A stretch of 64,000 bases of DNA from positions 10,621,924 to 10,685,923 of the forward strand of contig WMCF01000014.1 in assembly GCA_009792885.1 (NCBI GenBank), given 5' to 3'. The notes beneath the pieces were generated by a model. The model saw only the letters and a program-made list of their open reading frames with translations, did no database searches and was not told the DNA's origin. The DNA is from Eremophila alpestris peregrina (Eukaryota > Chordata > Aves > Passeriformes > Alaudidae). A program made the translations under genes and the position numbers. Of this stretch, positions 1-12,640 are shown piece by piece (position 1 is the first letter of the stretch; the number at the start of each line of letters is the position of its first letter).

Positions 1-3000
1 TCCCCCTATCATAATTAGAGAAATAGTCAGCAAATCTATCCCTCTGAGACACTAAAATAGGGATCTGGATATAGTGTCTGTTCTCTCAGCTTCATCTTCC
101 TTAGAATTCCCCATCTCTGAGCTTTTTTGGCAGCTGCTTTAAACAGCGACAAACAAAAATGTATCATCTGCAATGCAAATGTTGTTATTACAATAGCAAT
201 CTTTTTTTTTTTTTTCTTAAAGCAGAGAATGAAATACAGTAGTGAACCAGTCTGTTTAGAAAGGAGAGAGAGTCTTACCAAGTTCCAGAGCAGGCACAAA
301 CTTTACCTAACTCCTGGTATTCAATTGCTGTAATCTCAGTGCATAAATCTCCTGTCAGAATGACAGTTTTTAAATCTTTTCAATCGAGAACTATGAACAA
401 CAATGGCTAAACTGCATTCCTTGGACAGCTGGGACTGTTTGGGAAGTACATTTCCAGAGAAATTAGACTAGCAATATGCAATAACACAGGAGAGTCCTGC
501 TAACCCTCACTTTTTTGATCTAAGTGCTCTGCAATATGAGACCTTGGAGAAAAGCTGGCGTTCAGTCTGGGTCTCCTCTCCTCCTTTCCACCAGCTTTTC
601 CTACAGATTTATTAAACCTGACTTGACAAACAGAAGGAAAGAAAAAAAAAAGCCTAGACTTGCACATTTTTGCTCTATTTAAGCATTGTTACAGATGGAA
701 GACTCCAAAAGAAATTTAGAAGCTCTGAGTTTTCTTGCTTAATTTTTGTATTAGAACTATTTTTAGCCTCATCTTTTATAATACTTCTTCAGTTCTGGAA
801 TAGGCTCAAATAATTTGTTCACAAATATGTGTTGAACTGGTTAAAACCACTTTAAGCCTGTGTAGCTAAACATGTCCAAAAGGCTGAGAAAACACTGGTT
901 TAAAATACCAAAACAGGCTGGCGAAGATCAAGACACCGCAAATTCCCTTTATGAGCAAACTGAAGGGAAGACCTGCCTGTAAGTACACTGTGATTTCCTT
1001 CAAGCTGAAAGAATGACAATTATGTTTATGAAATAACACCTAACGTGTAAGTAGTTTATGTGCACTGCTGGTACACCAAGCAAAGAGCTAAGCAGCCCCA
1101 ATAAGGCTCCTCTTATGGAAATAATACTCAGACTTCTCATGACTGATGAAATAATGAAACTCATATGAATGAAACTGTGAAGAGTGGAAGCTATGTTATC
1201 ACTCACCTTTTTTTAGTATTGTCTAATAATGATTCCTGTCCTAAATGTCCCTCATTCTCTCTGAGATCAGATAGGGATGTGAAGGCGAAGCCACAGCCTA
1301 CTTCCACAGGTGACCCCATTTGCTTCTCAAAGCTAGTGATTCATATGAACAATACTAAGAAGTGTTACTGTAGCTATAAACCTTCAAGACCATTGGAAAC
1401 CTGAAGAAGAATGTGCACTCAAGAGCTGATTGGTTTTTTCCAGCAGTATCAGTTGGTCAAATAAAATATATTGCCCTTCCTCAAAAATCTGGCTGGTCTT
1501 CACTGCAAGTTAAAACCATGGTGGTTTTCCTTACAGACAGACTTCGATGAGAATTGTTGCTCTCAGGTTACTCTGTGTGTATCAGGTATTTGCCATGAAA
1601 ATGATGTATAACAGCAAGATGATAAAAAGCCCCCCAAAATGGCATGAGAATGAAAACTGCAGGTTCACCAGACACATCCATACACACACATTCCCAGAAC
1701 ATAGTGTTGTAGAGGCTTCCTTGATATGTAAAATTCACAGATCACATTCTGCACATTTATCTCTTCCTGGACACACTCAGAAACAGAAACCCATGGGGCA
1801 GCTATGTTGGTTCCTTCTTGCACATATGTCCCAGCCAGGCAGCAAGGGTAAATAAAGATGAGCAATCATCCCTCCTCTTCCTCTTGCCCTCCTCAGCACC
1901 ACAGTGTGATTCTCAAAGCCTACCAAGGGTAATATAAACACTGGAATTAATAACCAACAGAAAAAAAGAGAGCAGTAATGGTACAAATAAAGGGCAACAT
2001 CTGTGCCTGGGAAGTGGTGCCTGCCAGGTCTCAGCATTCTAGGTATACAATTCCCCACTTCCTCACTTTCCATCCCCAAGAAAACAGCAGAAAACTCTGA
2101 GAGAAAGAGAGAGAGAGTTATGAGAGCCTGTGGCTGTATTGAATTTTACAAGTCTCCTTCTGTGCTGGGAGCCCCCACATCATGCAGGCAGCTGCTGCCA
2201 TGGCCTCTGGAGTGTAGGAAGCAGGAGAGCAGGGAGCAGCCCTCCAGAGCCTGGGGAAAGCACAGGAGCAGCCCTCCACCCTGAGAAACTCATCCTCCAC
2301 CCCATCAGCAGGTGCCTGGAAAGCCTGCTCATTCAGCAAATCTGATGGCAGCCTAGAAATTAAATTTGACTGCTTACCACTCATTTAGAAGACATTTCAT
2401 GCAAGGAACCATCTAGACTGTTAGTGGCTGTGTGGACATTTTTCTTGGCATCAAAAATGGCATACAGAATATCTACCTCCCCATCTGGCCTCTTCTTATT
2501 ATACCTGTGCCACCTCCTCAACTGTGGCAGTGTAATTTTTTTGTGGGGCCATGTGGTGAATTGGATCAGGGAACTGATTCAGATTAAAATCCCAGACTAA
2601 GGAAATTAAAGTCCATTAATAAATGCTGTAACTGCAATGTAATGTTACAAGCTCTCAAGAAAAGACTTGGAAAATGTCTATGCACACTTTTTCTTATTGA
2701 ATGTGTAGCATAATATATCACTTTATGTTATTAAACAAAACATTAAACACAATATGTTCCCAATCTCGTGCAGGAGCTGCATGTTTTACATTGTGTCCTG
2801 ATGTTGTCTAGGCACACAATTCCTAAATGCCTTCCCTCACCCCCAAGACAGCAGATTTGTTTTGCAGCAATATCTGCATAAAAGCACATCCTGTCACCAA
2901 AGATGTGGATGGGGCAATTGCAACATACTGGGAAGTAAGGAGAAGCCATGGCAGAAGGAGTAAGCAGTAGGAAAGCAGCAGAGCAGAAAGGAGTAACCCA

Positions 3001-6000
3001 GAATTGCAGGTGCTGGAGGAAGGTGAGTGGTGAAAGGTACACTAGCAGATGGATACAAGCTGCAGGAACAATGGGAGAAGGGAGATACAGAAGGGAAGTT
3101 ACTGATGGGAAACAGTCGTAAATACAGTAAAGTGGAAGGACATTGATGTTAAGGCTGGCTCAATACAAGGCATCCATCTGATGGTGCAGCCAACCTGCTG
3201 CCCTGATCCAGACATGGGCCACTCACCTTTTCCTGCTTAACAAGTGTCACAATTGAGAGCAGAAAAACCGTGGCCAAAGTCAGGCAGCAACCTGGAGGGA
3301 ACTTCCCAGCCCTCTCCCCATCCTCCAAAACATTAGAGAAAGGCCAAATCACCAAAGCTGGACCTCATAGTGAGATTTTGAAAGCCACAGAATTTCCATG
3401 TCTGACTAAGGGATTGCAAGCCACACAGAACGTTCAGACAACTGACACAACCCCAGGTACAGTCCTTCCTCACCAGTACAAGAGCTGCTAGAGCAGATGC
3501 TACTGCATGTGGCAACTTTTGAGGAAATCATTAATGATGAGTTGTTTTTTTTAAAAATCACTCATCAAGGTTACAATGGGCTATGAATTATTACAGAAAG
3601 GGAGGACAGACAGCTCTTTCAAAAATTAGATTTGAAGTATGTTTGGCAACTGCTTCCATCAGTATCTTCAGTTTCATTATTGAAATTCTCTCTTGAGTAT
3701 TTTTGTCTTCCCTCCTATTGTGAGAACAGCACAAAAGAAAGCCTAACTATATAGGAAAAATTATTACTACAACTACACACTAAGTGCAGCCTAATGCATA
3801 TGAAAGAATGACAAATGTATTTCATGTCCTCTCTTACAATAATTTGGTGCTTATACAACAATAAGTACAAGATAAAATATGGGGGACTTAAGTCATGGTG
3901 CTACTTTCAGCAATTTTCTAGGAAAGATGTCATCCTTTGCATGTGTAAAATTCAGGCTTACTACTAACAGTAGGCAGAATTAATGCTTTTGCAGCCTGTA
4001 CATACAGATGTGTTGATCTCAGCAGCAAGTGCCTGATTAACAGAATTAAATATACTATTTTTCAATCATTTTACTTGACTACTGAGGTTATCACTTTTTT
4101 TTCATTTTTTGACAAATGTGTAGTTTTCTCTCCTAAATTACAGTTATATTTTGTTTCTCATTTAATTACATTAACTTTTGTCTTGGACCAGCTGAATGTG
4201 TTAAAAAAAGCCTCTGAATTTGGATCTGAAGAGTGGAATCAGAAGTATGGAAAGTGCATGTGCTTTGCCAAAAATACTATTTCATTACTCTTCAGAATTA
4301 GCTGGCAGTGCTTCTGCAGTATTTACTGAAGTACAAACCAAATGTTTTCATCTGGACAGGATTCAAACCCTGGTATGTTACAACCACAACAAAAATCATC
4401 TCAGTCCAAAAGCCCTCTCTGTAATTTGGGCTGTGGTTTCTGCAAAATTGGAGTATTCTTCTCCATGAATTATTTACACCAACTCCCCCTCTAGCTCCTT
4501 TGGTTTTTTTCCTCCTAACAATTAAACACAACCCAGATGTACTTTGAAAAAAAATCTTAAAACAATTTAAGACATTAGAATGATTTAAGCACAGGGCAGG
4601 TCAAGGTATGTGGGACTTCAGCCTGCCCCAAAAAAGCAGCTGGCTTGCCAAGCCCTACAGAGAGCCAAGTTCAGAGGTTTGGCTTCTCCTCTGACACACA
4701 GCCTCGTTTTGTGGCTGTGTGCAGGTGGAAAAACCTCACCTCTCAAATGCTCCTGATGTGCTGGCATCTCAATGCTTAACATTTAGGGCCTGCTTCTCAT
4801 TTATGTCCCACTCCTTATGTTTCGGCAGGACAACGCCAAATCCCTGAAGTGCAAATATACGTAATTTATGCCTGCATCTCATGGTTGTTTTACCAAGCCA
4901 GACTAAAGGAGCACAAACTGCATTAACTCTATAGGAAAGAGCAATTGGACTTCACTTGTCTGACTCCACCTGCAAGAAGGGTCCCAGAGGGGGCTCCCCA
5001 GTGCCTAGGTGATAGGAAGGAAAAGGCTATCCCAAATATGGAAATAAAACTGAGCTCCAACTCTTCCCTCTGCTGCCACTGTACAAATCACAAGGTCCCT
5101 GGTGTTACAGCTAATTTATTGACTAGTGTAGTGACATAAACCCCATTTTCTTCTCAGTCCATTCTTTAAAGTAGTAGAGCTAAACCCAAAGAGCTGAAGA
5201 AAAATTTTCCTTATCTAAGGAAGTGGAGCAAGGATGGGGAAATGCATAAGTCTGCAGAAAAAAAAATAAAAGGTCTACTTTCCAAACTCAGCAAAACAGA
5301 GTAACAGAGTACTCAAAATTTTTAAAAACCAAAGGAGTGCTTCTCACATCTACAATTCGCATCTGACAATCTCAAATCAATTTAACTCCACCAGCCTGAC
5401 TGAATTTTACAGGGAACTTCAAAACCAACGCTTTCCACATGCACTTCAACCCTCAACTTTATATTCCCTCCTACCAAGAACAAAACTAATATGAAGTTTC
5501 AAACCACTGTGATGACATTCCCAAAAGCACAAAAAACAAAAAAACAGTCATCAAACATACCACTGAAACTATGGTATACTCATGGGTTAGAGAAGGAGGC
5601 TCAGAGGTTTTTGGCTGGGATGAAGGGCCAGAATTGCCTTTGCCAGAATACTTTACATTGCCCACCTGGGCAGCAAGGCTTTGAATTGCTGCTGCCATCA
5701 CAGCACTCAGATTTTCTGCCAGCAGCTCATCTATAATCAAGATCCAGCTACATTGATGCCTATATACAGAGTTAAATATTTATCCTCATTTTACAAAAAC
5801 CTAAGCAGCTCGCTGAGGGACTCAGAGTGAGTCTGTGGCAAATACAAGAGCTAAACCTCAAGATTAGTCTCCCATTTCAATCAGTTAACTGCATCCTGTG
5901 GCTTTTTGCAGGGGTGGATACTGGAATCATTACCATCAGAAAGGGCCCAAAAACTGAAAGAACTTCCATTCAGCCGTAGTACTACACACAAGATACTCAA

Positions 6001-8332
6001 TCTTACTTTAGCATCTCTTAAATCTCCCAGTAGGCACACACTGGTATGAAATTGCATCTTCCACTGGATGCCTGGAGTTTTGGCACTCCAGCAGCACTCC
6101 CTTCCCCTGGGAAGGAATAATGCCATGGTTGTGGCTGCCAGGCTCTCTTCTCTTTCTGTACTTCACACAAACGTTGTTCACTCTAAGCCTGTGCAACCAC
6201 CTCTCCCTGCCAACATTGATTAAATTACTCTTGTCCTAAACCACCACAAGGGTTGCTTAATAGCTCATATTCCATAGGTGGCCTAAATGGCTGCACATAT
6301 GAGAAATAGCTTATATTGTACACTTCAATTTACTCCAAACTTTTAAAAAGGAATTTAGAAATTTTGATGTTACAATTACTAAATGCAAACTTATTTTTCT
6401 TAAATGGTTTGTGAGATTAAAATTCAGCACCCTAAGGTTTATTCTTGAATTTTCAATCAATCCTAAAATTTTAGTTTCAAATACTAAATGATTTAATAAC
6501 AAAGTCAATAAAATTTTTTCTTCCAGTGTTTTAAACAAATTATTGTATGTCTGCACGTTTAAATATTACTTTGGAATTACAAAAACTAACCCAGACAACA
6601 AAGAAGCTCATACATTTGGATAGTGTCAGCATTTCATTGCTTTGCTTCCAGCCTAATCAAGTTGCTGTGCTATTCAATCTGATATTCTCTGATGTGGTGA
6701 ACAAGTCTCCAAGGTGCTGGTGGCTGGTGCTTCAAGAATGAGGCCAGTGCAAGTCAGCAGCTCTCCAGGTACAGCACACATGGACCACAGAACCAAACTA
6801 AGAGGCAAGCATACCTTTTGCTTTGCTGAAAGAAAGGCAAATTAACAGCTGTTTTCTAACATGCCCAAGATTAAGAACTCCCAAGTTTTGGTTCTGGGGG
6901 CTCTTGCATTGTAATCGAAAATCTCTGCAGGTATGAAGTGACACAATCAACCTCTCCTATCAGCACTCAAAAAAGAAGACTTGGATCAAAGGCTCCTGAC
7001 CATTTTTACCACCCAAATACAGGTGTTTAAAAGAATAAAAAAACTGTTTAGGAGCACACTGCACTCAAAAAGTTACTGAAGTTCAGACAAACCTGCTAAA
7101 GTGAAATTTTCGATTTTGATTTTGCCTAATTGTAACAAATCATCAGATTATTAAATCAGCACAGCACTCAAAGAAAAAGAACAATCACACGTTTTGCAGA
7201 ATAGAAGAGCCTGAAAACTCAATTTGTGAGATCTCAATTAAACAGTTTTTATTTAGGAATCCCTGAAATTCTCTAGCATGTCACTCCCAGAGGCTCAGCT
7301 TAATTAGAAAATTGATCATGGGAAAACTTCTTAAAATGTACTCTCCTAATCATAGCCTTCCTGTTATCACCTTTTGCCAAAGATCTATTGCTCACAGGGA
7401 GTTGTTTCTCCTTCCTCCTTTAGCCTGATATTTTACTCACAATATTTTAACCTGTAAATAATTATAGACAGCAGAGGTACCTTAAACACACAATAACAGA
7501 AGCCATTAAGAAAAATATGATCAGAGGCAGAAAACACAGTAAAAATGAGAGCTGTTGTACAACTACACGGAGATGACACACTTGTATCTACACACTGCTG
7601 AAAGATACTAATTATGCCTCTGGTAAAGGGCATACAGGCTCCTTCAAAGAAGCTATTTAAAGATAAGAACACTGCAGACAAACACTTCAGAGATATCTGT
7701 ACTATTCCCTTCCTTGTGTTGAAATTCTAGGTCACAATTTAATAAAATTTAAAAAAACTACTAACCTTTTTAAAAGGAGGATTTTAAAATAATAGAAAGC
7801 AGAGGAGCCTTGCCAAGTTTGGTCAGTCTAGAATCGTATTCCAGGTTGCTCAGATATTCATCAACTGTTACAGCTTTTTCATTGTGCTCCACTTACCTTT
7901 TAAGAAGTAATTAGTACAGTGTATTATCAAATCAAGACTTTGAAAAACAAACTAATTAAAATATGTCTAAAACCTTAGTGTTCTGGATAATGAAACCAAG
8001 CAGGTCATCTTGGTTAAATTATTTCCCTTTGAAATTACAGGGTGCTAATGGAGTGGGGGGGATTAAAATTATTTGAATAATTTGATTTTCTTACACCTAG
8101 CAGGACAGATAAATAGGACTACTTCTCCTAACTATGGGATCTTCTGCATGTCAAGGGCCTCTCTTCCACACTGTAGCACTGACAGAATGCACCTCCTCCC
8201 GCTCAAAATAAACCCCACAAGAACAATGAAGAACAAACCTGTAGTGGTGACAGGATGCTTAAATGTCTCTGTTTAAAAACAGAAAATGAAAGTACATACT
8301 GCCATGTGAATTCAGGGTGGAATTTGGTCAGA

Positions 8333-8389
8333 GGCTGGACTTGGTGATCATTAAGGTGTTTTCCACCCCTACTGAGTCACGATTCTGTG
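8333..8389 (+). mobile_element. Very short CR1 3'-terminal fragment
   Basis: The stretch 'ggctggacttggtgatcatt', then 'aaggtgttttccacccctac' and 'tgagtcacgattctgtg', matches the last about 55 bases of CR1 in plus orientation. Upstream sequence no longer resembles CR1. It is either a severely truncated insertion or an old diverged copy of which only the tail is recognisable. Confidence 0.75.
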
Positions 8390-8593
8390 GCGTGACAAAT
8401 CTACACTGTGCTTCTGACTCCACTGCTAGGTGTGGTGGGACAAGGGCAGAGGAAACCACTGAGCTACATTCCCACCAATCCTGGGAAAAGATTTCTTTGC
8501 CCAAAAAAAGGCTTTGGTCGTGCATCCAGGGATTATATCACCAGATCATTTTGAAGGACTAGAACCTAAGACAGTCCTAATTTAATTTTCTTC

Positions 8594-8611
8594 TTTTTTT
8601 TTTTTTTTTTT
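8594..8611. repeat. Poly-T tract (T18)
   Basis: Longest homopolymer noted in the window. It would be poly-A on the minus strand, but no retroposed gene body is recognisable on its 5' side in that orientation. Confidence 0.9.
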
Positions 8612-9715
8612 AATTTAACAAACATGGGGATTTATTGTCCTGGATCTTATCACTATTACATTTAAGATTTTTGAAGTGCTGAACTTCAACCCTGTGAGTG
8701 TGCTCTTTTTTCCATGCAACTGCATGTTGCATTTCATGGTGAAAGCACAAAGAGCCAAGGCTGGACACATACAACTGGACAGAAGTCAGAACCTGTTACA
8801 CCATGCAAACAATTCTGAAACCCTCAACACTTCAATAAATAATAGCATGGAGGTTCCAAATCAAAATAACCCCTTCCAAAAAATCTCAACTCTTCCCTGT
8901 GCAGGGTCTTAGTAAGCTGCTGGCTCTTCCCTCTCCAAGCTCACTAGGCACCATCAGAAGAGCTGCACCAAACTAAGCCTGTCAATGCCCTGGAAAGTCA
9001 CTTGTGGGACCTTTCTGGAGCTGGATGTACCAGCACACTGCTACATGAACTCCCTACCAGCGTATTAACAACCAGCCTGCATCTCCTTGTTTTGAGATGG
9101 ACACATCAAAAGAGACAACCACCTGGAGCTAAACACTCCCAGAGGCCAAATGGACACAAGCTTAGGCAGCCAGGACCTCTTGAAGGACACAGCAATTCAG
9201 GCACAGCAGCCAGAACCATGCTAATACAAGTCTGAACAACCCACTCCTCCCTCCAACCACAGCACTGCCCTGCTCCACAGAGATGCATCTAGGTAGCAGG
9301 TGTCCAAGAAGATTCTCCTGCCTCTTTTTAACTGGCTCTTCTCATGTTTTATACAGGGGTGATGGAGTAATAAGCTTGTGGGGGTGCTGAAGCACAAAGC
9401 CGACAGCTTTCCCTTTCTGCTTTTCTTCAGAGTGTTTAAGCAGACCAAGAACATGCCATGTGTGGCACTCAGAGCAGACTTTCCCTTGTGGTTTTTAACA
9501 TAATTGTAATTGTGATCTTGCTGTCTGAATGCATGTGTTGCCAGAAATGTTCCAGTACTCCTGCATACTGAAGAAATTAGGAATGAATTGTGAGTTCTTA
9601 ATTGACAGTACAAAACATCAATTACGCCACAGATGAATAACAAAGGAGAAAATTACAGGTGCAAGAGCTAAACAGCCAGTGATTTAAATAAAAGAAATTT
9701 TAAAAACCTACCAAG

Positions 9716-9740
9716 AAAAACAACAACAACAACAAAAAAA
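9716..9740. repeat. (CAA)n-rich simple repeat
   Basis: Four to five CAA units flanked by A runs. Confidence 0.8.
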
Positions 9741-9971
9741 CCCTAACAACATGAAGCACTGGAATAGGACGAAAGTACTTGTGTTTCCCATTTGCATTGT
9801 CAAACCAGAACACTAAGAGAGTGCTAAAGAGAATAGGCAATAAAAGTGGAGATAAGAGACACCCCCACACAGGTTGCCTTTCTGTAAGTGTATGTGCCTT
9901 CAAAGCTATAAATAACACATGCTCAGTTAGCAAGCAGTGGAAACAAGTGTGTGAATGCAGCCATGTGTGCT

Positions 9972-9986
9972 CACACACACACACAC
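9972..9986. repeat. Short (CA)n run
   Basis: Fifteen bases of alternating C and A. Similar short CA-rich runs occur near 26511, 41969, 61907 and 62750. All are intronic and short. Confidence 0.85.
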
Positions 9987-11443
9987 GCCCCATCTGACTC
10001 TTCCCACCAACAACTTGGCCCAGATCACAGCAGTGACACGCTGCCAACAGGCTGATCAACCTCACAGCACACTAAATTAGAAATACATTTCCACAGATTA
10101 AATTACAGAGGACCATGATGCCACTTTAAACTCCATTAGGTTCTGCTCCTCTGCATCCTTTAAACAAACACAAAAGCTAGCAAATCACCCTCCTCTTACC
10201 CCCTCCACCCACCCACTTTACCAGAAGTCCCATCAGGATGGAGGCTCCGTACTGGATGTGAAATAAGATGGATAATTTAGCAACCAGTCTGAAGATATCA
10301 CTTGCCTAAAATCTTACAGAAAAGAAGAAAGCAAACAAACCACACTGCACTACGAGAAAGCCTCGGCAGGAAGCTATGGGTGATATTGATCACCACTGTC
10401 CACAGATACAACTGAGACCTAAGAAAGGGGAACTAGAACTCAAGCTCTGAACCCATGAGGTAAGACTTTTGCAGACAAGCCCTATCTGTAACAAATGCAC
10501 ACTCTTTCAGCGAGTAATGGGACAAAACAACAGCAAGAGGCATCATTCCAGCACAGAGGATGCACTTATGGCTAACTAATGAGACAGGGGACACACCTAC
10601 AGAGAAACATACAGCAAGAGATAACATGACAACTGGGGGATTAAGCTGAAAGATACTACCTTCAGTTCATGACTTGGGACACAGGGACATAGAAAGACTT
10701 CAGAAAAATGACCACTCGAGTAACATCTCCTTCTCTAGCTTAATCTAGGCAGTGAGCTGTACCTCACTCTCAGGCCCCCCAAGTCTGACTTGCAGACACA
10801 CAGCCCATGGATCCCTGGCACACCACACAGCTCCAGCCAAGCTCAAGCACCTGTTACCATAAGGTAATTCAAGTACTTCACTCCACAATTTCAGATGCCT
10901 CATTTGTACTTGGATTGCTGAGAGGAGGAGCTCACCTGTTATAATTATCACCACAGGAACAATCCAGCTCCTGAGGCAGACAAGAACAATGGCAACCCCT
11001 CCACCCACTGTCAGATGAAAAGCCTCACTCAGATTGAGCAATAAAGGACAGTGAGTAGGTAGAGAAGGGGAATTTCCAAGCAGATTTTCTCTTGCAGGAA
11101 CAAGTACTCAGGCAAGTTAAGCACTTCTTCAGTTTATAGTCAGACAAAACAAAGGAGGATGGGGAGGACTTTAAGAGAGCTAGACAAAAACCCATTCAGG
11201 GTAACAGAGAGCCAAGCATAAAAGAGATTTCTTTTTGCACTATTACCAGCCTCATTTTATGATCTTTAGACCCATGAACTCGAATGCTCCTGCTGCAGAT
11301 ACAGTCAAATTGCTGAGAGCTGAAATGCACACAATACCTTCAAGTGCAGCTCCAGTATATTTGTCTGGCTGCTGCTTGCTGCGCAGTGCCACAGCTCCTC
11401 CTGTGAATGAGAACGTGCCCCAGCGCTACTGCCAGACACCTAC

Positions 11444-11613
11444 CTCGAAGACAGAGGAAAGTGAGAAAATCTTCTGTCTTGGGCTTCCTTTTGGAGAGGT
11501 CAGAAATCTGAGTGGCAGGAGGGGGTAACAACGGCTCCACTATCTTTATTGGAGTTGTGCTGGGACTGTTTGGCTGGGACTGAGCAAACTTCCTTTGTGC
11601 TTGCAGCCTTGGC
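11444..11613 (-). CDS. JARID2: JARID2 internal coding exon (about human residues 108-165; probably exon 4)
   Basis: JARID2 is a nuclear Jumonji/ARID protein without known demethylase activity that recruits PRC2 to chromatin and stimulates it. Read on the minus strand, this exon begins after a good acceptor (pyrimidine tract ending tttccacag). Its first base, G, completes the arginine codon begun by the previous exon. The frame reads PRLQAQRKFAQS, later KIVEPLLPPPATQ, then KRKPKTEDFLTFLCLR. It ends at the donor CGAG|GTAGGT with one base of a glycine codon. The length of 170 bp gives phase 2 in and phase 1 out. From memory it matches human JARID2 at every residue except one Val-to-Ile change in STTPIKIVE. 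The lysine of AQRKF aligns with human K116, the PRC2 methylation site bound by EED. The final 19 residues match the segment reported to bind SUZ12. No stop or frameshift is present. Identity is very secure; the exon number is inferred from the human gene. Confidence 0.97.
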
Positions 11614-12179
11614 CTGTGGAAACAAGAGAACATCAGAAGCACGTTAGGCAGAACTTCCTGGATGTGCGAAAACATAAAAATTCACTATTAAAGGGAGAGA
11701 GAGAGAGAAAGATCTGAATCCATCTCCCCAATACCAAATCCCCAGCTGGGTCAATAATGAAGACAGTGTTTGATTTGCTTTATCCTTTGGTATCTTCTGC
11801 TACAATTTGGAAAACCAGAAAGGGAACATCTTGACTGCAAAAATCTGTGACTAGGGTTTCATATGTTTCGAGTGTCTTCTTGCACATGATACAATTACAG
11901 TCTACCATTCACTTATTTGGAAATTAAATCTGTATTTTGCACCATGAAAATGTCCTTTTTTTGTTAAGTGTTAGTGCTCATTGCTTTCTGTTTTTAATTA
12001 AATTACAAATTAGGGGTTTTTTTGGCCCCATTAAGGTTTTAATTTATTACAATCTGCTAGAATCTTATTTTCATAGTAAAATATATATTAATAGATAAGG
12101 TATATGTATTTATGACCAATTCTAAAAAAAATTAAACCTTCAGGAAAAGATATTTTCGACAGGGAAAACATCAGGTCAA

Positions 12180-12640
12180 AACCTTTAGATTTTTATTTGC
12201 TTGGCCACAGCCCAGAAGACAGTAAGCAATGAGGTCAGCAGTGGGGTTAAGCAGGATTTGGGATAATTTTGTTAAGATTGAAGGACATGCATGGAATGAA
12301 TTTGTTCAGTGCTGGCACTGGGCAATGGACTGACATTCTCTGATTAGTTTTGAAGCATGCCCGGGTACGGCGACAGGAAATGAACGGCTGCAGGTGGTTT
12401 TGGCAGTTGGCTGCAAATTATGTCAAGCCTATCTGAAGGCTCTGATTAACTGCTAGGCAGCAATGAATATGATTTTCTTTAATATGCCTAGAACGTAAAT
12501 TGGTATTAGGGAAAGCATTTTGGGGCAGGACAGATACCCAGAGGGCGTCTTGCTGGAAACCTGGCTCAGCTCAGCATATAAGAACACGTTAATTTCTCAC
12601 TTAAGCAACCGGGATTCTAATTATGATCTTTATTACAGCT
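12180..12640. promoter_or_regulatory. Candidate conserved non-coding element (possible intronic enhancer)
   Basis: This block begins about 570 bp upstream, in transcript direction, of the 170-bp exon. It is less AT-rich than its flanks and retains a cluster of CpGs (12362, 12368, 12371, 12385) in CpG-poor DNA. It also has an E-box-like caggtg at 12391 and no simple repeats. These are weak composition cues only; conservation cannot be assessed from one sequence. Confidence 0.2.

Larger units (their letters stand above)
1..11443 (-). other. JARID2: JARID2 downstream intron (5' portion)
   Basis: This region follows the donor GTAGGT (minus strand) of the exon at 11444-11613. The next human exon starts with SPALPNSMVYFGSSQ and an acidic run. 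No minus-strand frame resembling it appears here, so it lies before position 1. The segment holds a 57-bp CR1 tail (8333-8389), poly-T tracts near 202 and 8594, a CA run at 9972, and otherwise unremarkable AT-rich sequence. Confidence 0.8.

Noticed and set aside
5486..5740. Minus-strand frame with a protein-like start (DELLAENLSAVMAAAIQSLAAQ) followed by a GTGGGC donor-like site.
   Set aside because: It does not resemble any part of JARID2 or another protein I know, the upstream acceptor is poor, and the composition past the first 30 residues looks random. Treated as a chance intronic frame.
9221..9643. 140-codon minus-strand frame.
   Set aside because: No domain, no supportive splice sites and no similarity to JARID2. 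The length is within chance expectation for this much intronic DNA.
9700..10065. 121-codon minus-strand frame ending in a leucine/phenylalanine-rich tail.
   Set aside because: The tail is the translation of the CAA-rich simple repeat at 9716-9740 and the HT-rich part comes from the CA run at 9972. It is a low-complexity artefact.
11340..11443. Continuation of the JARID2 frame past the donor (encoding RCLAVALGH and onward).
   Set aside because: The GAG|GTAGGT donor and the loss of similarity to human JARID2 immediately after CLRG show that the exon ends at 11444. The rest is intron read-through.
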